Shown: in pieces, positions 11,817 to 21,700 of the stretch | Layout: the number at the start of each line of letters is the position of its first letter | How positions within the stretch are numbered: position 1 is the first letter of the stretch | NCBI GenBank assembly: GCA_963930775.1 | Contig: OZ005706.1 | Coordinates: 2,374,545-2,438,544 of the forward strand | DNA: 64,000 nucleotides | Direction: 5' to 3' | Source: Cliona cf. orientalis | Taxonomy: Eukaryota > Porifera > Demospongiae > Clionaida > Clionaidae | Translations under genes and position numbers: made by a program | Notes under the pieces: generated by a model | The model's input: only the letters and a program-made list of their open reading frames with translations | The model's database searches: none | What the model was told of the DNA's origin: nothing

Positions 11817-14800
11817 ATGTATGGAACGAGAAAAGTCAAGGTTAAGTTTGCTAGAAATACTTGGGAGGACCAACTAAAGGGGATCGGCGTTTCCTCCGTC
11901 CCCGGCACTTTCGACCGCGATGAGCCTCGAGAGAGATATCCTATGGCCCCGCCCAATCCACTGCCCCCGACCCCAGCATCGCCGCAGGCAGCTGACTTTG
12001 ACTTTGAGGAGGAGGATATGGGTCAAATGAAGGAAGATGAGTTCACAAGGCATGCTAGGGAGCAGACTAAGGCACAGCTGGCGAGCATTACTGGGAGGAT
12101 GTTCCAGGCATGTACAACAATGCAGCTGTGTAGCTACTGCATGACTCTGAAAAGTGGTGGTCGTAGGTTGTTCAGATCTCATCTTTTTAAATTGCTGCAG
12201 GTTCTAAATGATTTTGAAGATGATGGAGGCCATGAAAAAGTAAGTAGAGGTAATTGATTTTCATTGTCACAGCGCAGCGATTTCAATTTTTATTAGGGAT
12301 ACTTAGACATTGATGATCAACTCGACTCCATTCAGAACACAGAAGTGAGCCTCTAGCTTGATTAAAATTTAAAGTAGCAGATAGCTAATTATCACTCTTC
12401 CATCCTCCCTCTAGTTAAAAGCAAACTTACAGTTGATGATTGCTGACTACAAGGACATATGTGTGGAGAGAGAAGAATTACTTCACTCACTAGCTGACGT
12501 GAGTTGCATTGACTTACTGCAGTGATAAACATCTTATCTCAAAATGCCTGCAATTTTTTTCCGTATTCTTATACATAGTGGTTTGATGAAGGCCATATAG
12601 ATGACATTGTAAGTTATGAAAATTGATCTTAGTCACAGCATTCTTGACAGTCCTTGCTTTGATTATTATCATGGCCATGTAATAGCTAGAGGACATGAAA
12701 CATAGAAGAAAATCAGTAGCTGCAGATCCCGAAGGGGTGAGGTATGCTCACACAACCATAAGCTGAACATAATAATAAGCATTCATATACTGAAAACAGA
12801 AAATCTCTAATGGAGGGGAAGATAGCATCTCAGAAGCTAAAAGCCATTAATGATCAGATAGACAGTGCCATGGACCAGGGATTACCAGTCAGCCATCTGG
12901 AAGAGTAAGTATCATAATTTTGCCTTTTATTGCTAGCTATAGCATAGCGATTTTCAGGAAGAAAGCAGAGCTGGAAAAGGAGGTCATGAAATCGGCAAAA
13001 TTCATGGAGAATGACAAACAAGGACAAGCAACTGATCACAACTCACAAGAAGGTGTGTATTATTTATACACAATAAATCCCATGCGTATCGGTTAGTCAG
13101 CTCATGCATGCATGCCGATTACTAATCTCGCTATCATCCAGACCTAACTCCCGCAGCACCAGATGTGTATTGCATCACCAGCACATGGAAAGATCCCTAC
13201 TCTCTTCTTTCCTGTTTTGCATGCTGGTGATCCAATACATCTGGTGCTGTGGGAAGTTAGATTAGTGGATGATGTGAGACTAGCCAATTCCTGCTGCAGA
13301 TGTGAGTGCAAAAGTGAAAGACTCATGGAAGTTTGCAGCAGTAGAGATCTACAACTTGATCAACCAAGTTCGAGAGAATGGTATAGATGACGTGCACGAG
13401 ATGGAGAGCAAAATGAGGGAACTGCTGGCCTCCATGAACCAGCAGTCTGACATCATCGATAAGCTCAGCAAGGATCTGCAATATCAAAGACAGGTTAGCC
13501 ACACAACACCACAAAGTTTCAATCAGCCAATGATGCTGATATTCCTTTTTTCTCAACAGCTTGCAGCTTTTTCTGATAAGACAACCTCCCAGTTGTCAGG
13601 AGACAACTCACTTCTGAAAGATGAGGTGGAAATGCTGAGAGGACAACTGATGGAGGCTAATGACACAATAGTGTCTCTACAATCTGATATCAAACTCAAG
13701 ACCAAGGAAGCAGAGAGGAAAGGAAAATCAGGACAGGCAGAAAAGGTAATACTCATGCATCTAACTTTAAAACTTAGCTCCAGAACTATAGAGCGGCTAC
13801 AGAGAGTAGCTGCAGATCTATAGGGCCCAACTGGGCCTCATCTGCTTATACTGTAGTGCACTATTAACCAGCCACCTCAACAGATGTAAGGCATCTAGCT
13901 ATGGACTGAAGCCATGAATTCAAAAATGCACTAAGTTTTGCATGATATTAAAATTGATTGATGCAGTGTGCTTCAAAAGACAAGAGAGCTTTGGATACGG
14001 AGATGGCAAAGCTTGAACTGAAAGTGGCCCAGCTAACTGATGAGAATACAAACCTTCAACAGGTTAGTACAATGGCATTAATTAGCTAATATTAGTTTAT
14101 TCTTATTATACCTTATATTATGTTAGGAAAATCAAGATCTTTTGATGGCATGTGAAAGGCTTGAGGGAGACTTGGAGGTAGCTACAATTTAATTTTGCAG
14201 AAACTTTGATGCATATTATTATTATTATGCATGCGTTCAGGTGGCTAAAGAGCTGTTTGATGAAGAAGTTGCCGGCCATAAAGCTGAATTGGATTTGCTC
14301 CATAGAAACCAATCCACGTCAAAGCAAGCAAACACAAAAATAACTAACGTCACATCACCAAAGACAGATGATAGTCTCGATGCAAGGTCCAGCCTCCATT
14401 CCAATCTAGCAATTGATTCTCCGGGAAGTTTGCATGAAGTAACAAGAAGGGAATCTACAACCTCGAGCTCAAAAACCATCACCACAACAGAAGGAGAGAG
14501 AAGGATATCAGCAAAATCGAAAACTGTGACTGCCACGGCAACAGAGAGAAGAGCAAGTCAGTTTCACCAGACCCTTCACCACAACCAAGACCACCTCTTT
14601 GCCAAGCTGGCAGATAAAGACCACCAGCTGAAGTCAGCCAAGCAGGAGCTGGCTGAGACAAGGGAGCTGATGCAAGATATGGAGAGTGAACTGGAGAGAC
14701 TGAAGAGAGAAAATGCTGAGCTGGTAAAATTACAAGGTATTGTTATTAAAACTAGCTCCTGTATGCATGTACGTTAGGGTTCTAGCTACCACAGTTGAGG

Positions 14801-17800
14801 GATTTTCCTTATTTAGAAAGGAGCGCTGCTCTCATTAAGCAAGCATCAACCTGCTTACAAATATCAAATGAACGATCAGCAGACAAGGTAATACAGTATG
14901 TTTTGCCATATTCATGCTCTTAACACCCAATAGCTGTAACTCACGAGTATAATTAGTATACTGTGCATTATTACTAGACTTCTCAACAAAGCATGATCAG
15001 GATGTCACAACCTGCTGCTGTATCTGGTCCACCTTCAGCTCTCCAATCCACCACCAAAACAGAAGCTGTTCACACCATCACACAAAGCACACTCACTAAA
15101 GCCATTTCTCACAACAGCAGTCACACAATGGCCAGCCAACCTCCAATAGAGAGTAAAACTGATGATGCTACTCAGGAGCAGGAGACTAGTGCTGTGCTGG
15201 AAAAAACTGTCAGAAAATCCAGTGGAAATACATGGAGTGTCTTGAATTCAATAGATAATGGGGGCAGATTGTTTGGCATGCCTACGGAGAGGAGTGCTGC
15301 AGAGAAAGAGGCGGACAGCTTACAGCTGGTGAAGAAACTGATTGAGAAGGTCAACGCTCAGCAGTCAGACTTTGCCACTGCTGATAGCAAGGCACTGCAG
15401 CAAGTACACACAGAGCTGACCAAAGTCAGCCAAATAGTGAGGAAATTTCTAGAGTATTCTACTACACTGATCAACGATGAAGGTATGACAATAATTGTAC
15501 AGAGGTCCAGATATTGCTGTGTGTAGTGGTCACTGTGTAAGGGATTCATATTATGATTATTACAGCCACTTAGTTTAAGCTCCAAGTGCCACGGCAAACT
15601 CAATGTAGTGATTAGTGGTCCATGCATAATACTAGCTAGACAGGTTCTACGATGATGGTCAGATCAGTTTGATTATTGTTCATTAGCTGAAGTGGTGTCT
15701 CATGCTGTGGATTCTCTAATGAAGCAGCTCCCCAACGATGTGAAGCCAGAGTTAGACGGACCCATTCCACCGCCTGGGGAAAAGGTACACTCAGACTGGC
15801 TATTAGGGGTGAAATGGGTGGGGTGGGGGAGTGGCGGCAGAATCCAATGTTGGTGAAATGGGTGGCTAGCCACGTGCACACTTGCTCCACCACTGTATAA
15901 AAAATAATAGGCTCAAGGTGGTCTGCAGTTGTTAGCCAGCCAGTACTAACAGCCTATTATTATAAATTTTAATTCCTGGAGACTCCGTATAATTGATACA
16001 TGTAAGTGAGGATTATTAAGCAAAAATTGAAGTCCACCTGAACAATAATTATGTGCAGCCAAACAGGCTTCAACAGCAGAGGCTAAGCTTAGCAGACACC
16101 AGTGTGGAGGAACAGAGAAGAATGAAAGAGAAAGCTGTCCACTTTGCAGATCAAGCTATTGAAGGTAGTGCTTCATGCAAGCAGTTAAATTTAATTGCCA
16201 TCTTTGATTAATGTGTACTGCGTATGTGTAGTGCTCAAAGCCGGAGAGAGAATGCTGACCACAAAGATCAATACCCAGGTTAGCTACTAAATCATCAGAT
16301 TCTCATTATGATCTTCTTCAATTTTCTTTTGTGACAATATGCTATACAACATACATGTACACACAGCAAAAGCGGTTGAATACTGTACTGCATGCAATGG
16401 AGGATCACCGGCGAAGACAGTCTCAATTCTTCAAATTTGAAGCACCAGATTCAGTGGTATGTATTATGGATAATTACAATGCCAATGATCCATGTCAGTG
16501 TATCCATGGCAATGGATGTAGGGGTTGGCTCTGGAAGCACATGGTGTGAGTAGGCACAATGTGGCTGCCAATCAACAGGTATGGAAGAAATAATCATTAG
16601 CTACCATGCATGACTTACCAACACCAATATGCAGCAGACACAAAGAAAGGAACAATCAAGGTAAGTCTCTATGCCAGCTATTAATATTATAGTGTTGTTC
16701 AACATACCATAGCATTCCTATTAATTAACACCCATGCATGGGCACTTACATAATTATATGCACACATAATCATGAGTTTGGGTCAGGGTATATATAAAGC
16801 ATACATGCTACTACAATGAAATTTCTTGTTTCAGTGACAACAACAGACAAAGGCTGGCACGACTGAGACGGTATGCTACGACTGGGAAATCAAACGCTAA
16901 TGCAAATCTCTTCCTGGCCTACATGAAAGCTGTGAGCTTGAGTATTTGTACACATAATCATACGGCAATGCACATGTGCACACACACACACACACACACA
17001 CACACCCACACACACACACCAGGGACGACACACCAACTCCATCGCAGGCTTTGGTGGTGCATTTCCAAACTTCTCTGAGGAAAGTGATGATGTGAATGGA
17101 GGGATGAGCATAGGTATACAGGGCTATGGTGGAGGTGATATCAGATCTAGACGCACCATGGAGGCTACTCCTAAGCCGTCAGCACTGGCAAACTCACTTC
17201 AAATCAACAACACTCGACCAGAAGGTCAAGTGTCCGTGCGATTCGGTAGCAATATGGGAGGTACCAACTACCAGCAACAGCACCAGCCAACTCGAGGAGA
17301 CGGCACAGATCGTACGATCGGAAGCAAGCCTCGAAAGAAAGCCGGGAAGCTTTACAAACCGTTTCAGGCCAGTGTTGGTAACAGCTATGTCTTTCCAACA
17401 AGGAGGGAGAACTGGCAGGGTAGGCAGGGAGCCATTGGGGGACAAAGAGCTGCCCACAGCAATGCGGCAGCACAGATGGGGAGAAGGTGGGAATCTAGCG
17501 CCTATAATCAGCAGGAATATGGAGGCCAGGTAAATCATTGAAGAGTGTACAGGAGCTTGTGAGCTCACAAGCTCCTGGGAGGCTTACGTCTTGCCTCTGA
17601 TGTGCTATACTACTCTGTGGGATCTGGGATAGTGGTTTAATGTTAATCAATGTGGACATGCCCACTGTACTATAGCTACATGTAATGCTGATCAGTTGCC
17701 GTCTCACAAGGATGCATTATTTCTTGGGCCAGAAAAATTACTGGTACTGATATAATATATTCTAGTCTCACAAGCCAGACTTTCTCCCTCGTTAAAACTA

Positions 17801-18023
17801 ATGTTGCCTGAGTGATCTGGCTTGTGAGACCATTATACAATGCATGTACTAGTATTAATAGTGTACAATCTCCCTTATTGCTATTTAGGATGCTGGCTCC
17901 AGGGAGCACAAGACACCTGGAGCAACCTTCTACGATCTACTCAAGCACAACACAAGAGCAGCTAGAACTCAACAACAAACTCAGTTTGGTGGCTACCTAG
18001 GGCTCAAACTACCCCCTATATAA
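11817..18023 (+). CDS. Large coiled-coil protein, unrecognised
   Basis: I do not recognise the family. About 23 exons join in frame to give roughly 1,150 residues: 11817-12107, 12201-12239, 12297-12344, 12415-12498, 12579-12608, 12686-12741, 12800-12904, 12958-13052, 13300-13493, 13560-13745, 13967-14062, 14127-14177, 14241-14736, 14817-14887, 14978-15482, 15687-15784, 16059-16164, 16232-16278, 16367-16456, 16635-16660, 16835-16931, 17023-17529 and 17889-18023. The start is the first ATG, in MYGTRKVKVKF. The N-terminus has a Pro-rich then acidic stretch. Residues from about 110 to 650 are largely heptad-rich coiled coil (for example DEVEMLRGQLMEANDTIVSL), broken by Ser/Thr-rich linkers. The C-terminal third is Gly/Gln/Arg-rich and ends FGGYLGLKLPPI. 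The first intron needs a GC donor (CAG/GCATGT). Without it, 11817-12239 reads through in frame. It lies head to tail with the ciliary gene IQCG; a ciliary or centrosomal role is only a guess. Confidence 0.75.
13144..13260. repeat. 117-bp foldback element inside an intron
   Basis: The two arms are inverted copies of about 38 bases (CTAACTYCCRCAGCACCAGA at each end, continuing to ATCACCAGCA) around a 40-base loop. It lies in the coiled-coil gene's intron 13053-13299. Its left end directly follows a CAG that mimics a splice acceptor. The real junction skips it, because exon 13300 joins exon 12958-13052 in frame. Confidence 0.75.
16978..17020. repeat. CA microsatellite
   Basis: A (CA)n run with one CCCA interruption lies immediately before the acceptor of the coiled-coil gene's large exon at 17023. 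It is simple sequence within a short intron. Confidence 0.85.
17550..17577. repeat. Perfect 28-bp palindrome
   Basis: The sequence is its own reverse complement over 28 bases, centred on GAGCTC, with arms CAGGAGCTTGTGAG. It lies 20 bases into the intron after the coiled-coil gene exon ending at 17529, so it could form a hairpin in the pre-mRNA close to the donor. Confidence 0.9.
17764..17831. repeat. Small inverted-repeat element
   Basis: Seventeen-base inverted arms, AGTCTCACAAGCCAGA and its near complement ending GAGACCA, flank about 35 bases in the last intron of the coiled-coil gene. It has the shape of a minimal MITE, with no clear target duplication. Confidence 0.55.
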
Positions 18024-18054
18024 AGCACACCTGCATGGCTTGTAATCACTATGG

Positions 18055-18198
18055 CAGTGTTGCCAGGTTGGTTCCTCTAAAAATCCAGAAATCACACAAA
18101 AAGTGTGTATTTATTCTTATCTCCCATAGTAAACTATACCTCATCTGTTGATCAAAAATCCGTAGATTCTGGATAAATCCGTAGACCTGGCAACACTG
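18055..18198. mobile_element. MITE, CAGTGTTGCCAGG ends, 6-bp flanking duplication
   Basis: This 144-bp element begins CAGTGTTGCCAGGT and ends with the inverted copy ACCTGGCAACACTG. CTATGG flanks it on both sides (18049-18054 and 18199-18204). The ends resemble hAT-superfamily MITEs, though the visible duplication is 6 rather than 8 bases. It lies 32 bases after the coiled-coil gene's stop codon and so probably falls in its 3' UTR. Confidence 0.75.
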
Positions 18199-18710
18199 CT
18201 ATGGTGAAAATTAAGTTAATAATTAAATCATGACATTATCTGTTTTATGTGCATGGGCTCAGATCAAGTAGAGGGTATTGTCATGGCATCCTTGGACCAA
18301 TCACGTAACCCAGGTGACTCAGACGTACACCCAGTCACATGATACTGTTCGGCCAAGGTGCTCGTTTGATGAATTTCATCATTGCCCATAAATGAAAAGA
18401 AGGGTGGGGGGGGGGGGGGGGGGGATGAGAGAGGGAGGGAGGGAGAGAAAGAGAGGGGGGGGGGGGTAAAGGAACAAAAAAAGCTTCTCTTTTGAAAAAT
18501 CACAACTCCATTTGAAGCTCAGATTTGGCTAAGTGATCTCATCATCAAGTAGCTACATTTCATATACAAAACGAAGATCTAAACAGCACAAAGATTGTAG
18601 ACAACGTTAACATACCTTCAAGCCACTCTCAGTTCAGCGCATGCTCACCGAAGGCCCCGCCTTATATTATTTCCGGGGGTGCGGTCACACGGTTCACCTT
18701 TGAACTTTGG

Positions 18711-18724
18711 GTTTCCATAGTTAC
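18711..18724 (+). promoter_or_regulatory. X-box-like RFX site upstream of IQCG
   Basis: GTTTCCATAGTTAC fits the RFX X-box form (half-site, AT spacer, RRNNAC half-site). It lies 35 bases before the IQCG start codon. RFX factors drive ciliary genes across animals and choanoflagellates, and DRC9 is a ciliary protein, so position and target both agree. Binding itself is an inference from the motif. Confidence 0.6.
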
Positions 18725-18758
18725 CGGTACATATCGAGCTTGCTGAGCTGGACAAAAG

Positions 18759-21700
18759 ATGATTTCGTTTTCTCATACGTCTCCTAGCCGCGCTCAGGCG
18801 ACCTCTCCCTTTCATAGGTTCGAGCGAGAGGCACTTTGCGCTGTGTTCGAGGATTGCGTTGACCAGTTGGCTGTTCTTGGAGGAATCGGCTATGCTGAGA
18901 AACCGTCTGCTGTGGATGTGGTGAGTTCACAAAACTTAATAATCTACTGAAAAGTCATCAAAGAAAGCACTAGTGATACTGGCGGGTGCCGTAGAATTTT
19001 GTTTCTAGGCCTGAAAGTGCCTGGGGCATGTTGACAACTCACCAAGGCATTTCTATATAGACTACCCTCATACCCAAAGGGCATGGTACCTATTGCAAGC
19101 ACATGCGCCAGCTACCCAAGAAAACCTGGGCTGCCGCAAATGACTGTACGTTTTTTCGCCCTCCTTCCGTGCCTAGGGTACAAAGCGATGTCATAATCGG
19201 TGTAGTCTTGTATCTTAGGCTGCGGAAGGAGGGCGAAAAGCGTACAGTCGTTTGCAGCACCCTTGGGGTAGCTGGCGCCATGGTGCATGTGCGTGCAATG
19301 GGTACCTGGCCCTCTTTTCTCCTCCTTCCGGGCCTGGGTACAAGGCTATACTATACAGACATTATTTCTACACAGGCTTAGCATCATGCCACTCTCAAAA
19401 CCCTCCGCTTGACTTTTTTGTAGTGGGTCATGATGACTTTAAGTGTGAATAAAGTATTTTATGAATGATCCCATAATAATAATATAATTTATATTCAGGC
19501 AATGGGTGGAGAGCTGAAACAGATCCTTGAAAAGCAGCGTGAGTTAGAGGAGCAGTTTGAGCAGATAACAACACCCGACCAGCTCAAGGATCAGGCATAC
19601 AGCCTCAATGCTGCAGCACAAGGTTGACTCTCTCTGTCTCTCTCTCTCTCTCTCCCTCTTTTTTTTTCTTTCTCTTTACACATATTGTGGAATGGGCACT
19701 GGGGTCTTCTGCACACCAAGTACATGTACATCATCTGATCATCATTATACTACCTATCTAGTTGCCAAGAGTGCTCGGTCAGTGCAGGAGAACATGCAAA
19801 AGTTGCAAAGAGATCGCAGTTTTCTCCAGGAGTTGATGAGTGACACTATGGAGGAACTAGCTGCCAAAGGAACCTTCACGTCTCTCACAGACAAGGTGCA
19901 AGAGTGCCACAGCGAGAAGCGCAGGATGGAAGAAACTATACTCCAGTTAGTCAAAAGTCACACACATTTTGCCATAATATTCTATGGTTCGATATAATAT
20001 ATTAATATTATTATTTTAGCGAAGAGTCATGTCGAAAACGTGTACGGCAACTCAAGCATGAGTTGATGCAGCTAAAGAAGCAGAGAGAAGAGGAGTTAAT
20101 GGTATGTGTTTTTTTGTTTTTTTTTTCTAGTCGCTATTTGTTGTAAGCCTTCTAATCATGTGTGCATGCACGACAATATCATAATGTTACTATAGTGTCC
20201 CGGGTGAACGCCCATGGGCGCTTAAACATAACTTGTGATTATTGGCCCGTATGGGTGCTTACCCGGGATATAATTTCCATAGGTTTGTATAGAAGCTGCT
20301 ACATTAACCCCTTGAAATATGCTACATGGGTGCTTACCTGAGAATTGATGCTTGCCCAGGATACTGCAGTGTACTATTTTATACACAGGTGTGGTCAATT
20401 TTGCATTCCAGTATTAGTTTCTTGCTGATTTTGTAATGGACGCATGCGCTTAGAAAAGCTCGCATCTATGGTATGAGTTTTCTGCTGATTTTGCAGTATA
20501 TTCCATGAAACTACTCAGTGCGCATAATATTTTGTGTGTATACGTGCATTGCCTTTGCTGAGGCGGCAAGTGCATGATGTACCAATGGATCATTTGCGTT
20601 GTGGCATTAATTTTGACCATATGGGATTTTACATCTTTCACTCCTTATGGTCAACTGATGCAATTACAAAGATGACTCTAATGAGGTCATCTAGTCTAGC
20701 TCAATCGTGCAACCTGCAAGCCATGTTCCTCAGCTTTGATAGCACACTTTCACAGTTGCAGCTGTTGAGTATAGTCCTATATACATCTACAATGAAAATG
20801 TGCTGACTGGGTACATGTTGCATGTATTATGTATATAATATACTCAATGGGGCGTGTGACAGTTATTCCTTTGAAGGCAACACCCCCCACCGGAACCCAC
20901 TATACCTCTTAAATAGCAGAGGATGGTTCTATATAGCTATAATATCACAAGAGTTTGCAGAAAAGTGAAATCGCTCTTGAGTAACTGCTGTTGAACAGAA
21001 TCGCAATTTGACTTAAACTACTTGATAATGAAGCTGTTCATTGCTATTCTCTACTCTATTGCATTGCCTTTGGCCATGGCTTATGTCCAGTGTCCAACTG
21101 GGTCACTCCCTGTGCAAGTTGCAGGAGAAAAGTTGTACAGCAGTACCTGTGACAGCCAAGATGGTCTGGACTCTCTTCAATCACTAAACGATAGAGTTGA
21201 TGCAGCGATTGAATCTGTACTGCCACGTATCGATGCAATTTTAACACCCTCACCTTGTGAAGGGCCGGACTGGAAGAGAGTGGTATACATCGACATGACG
21301 AATGCCAGTCACTCCTGCCCAGCAAATTCTGATTGGCAAGAAGATACTCTCAGTGGAATGAGGGTTTGTCGAAGGATGTCTGGTTCAGTGAATAAATGTG
21401 GTGAAGCAACTTTTACGGTCGATAGTGATCTTATTGGTAGTTATTCGATGGTTTGTGGAAAAATCATAGCATACAAATTCGGAACTACGGAAGCATTTGG
21501 AAAACTTTATGCAGAGAATACTGGCCTGGATAGAGAATATGTTGATGGTGTATCTTTGACTTACGGAAAGAACCCAAGACACCATATTTGGACATTTGCT
21601 GCTGGGAAAGCGAACGAACAACAACGAAATCACTTTGTGTGCCCTTGTGATACGATTGGGACTCCTCTCGATTCAAGCTTCATTGGGCAAAACTATTTCT

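Larger units (their letters stand above)
18024..18758. other. Intergenic region between coiled-coil gene and IQCG
   Basis: It contains a MITE (18055-18198), a purine/poly-G tract (18407-18470) and the IQCG proximal promoter with an X-box-like site. No other coding sequence is supported. Confidence 0.7.

Noticed and set aside
13143-13167. Short exon between coiled-coil exons 12958 and 13300
   Set aside because: The phase does not allow it; direct joining of the neighbours gives a continuous coiled coil. The sequence belongs to a foldback element.
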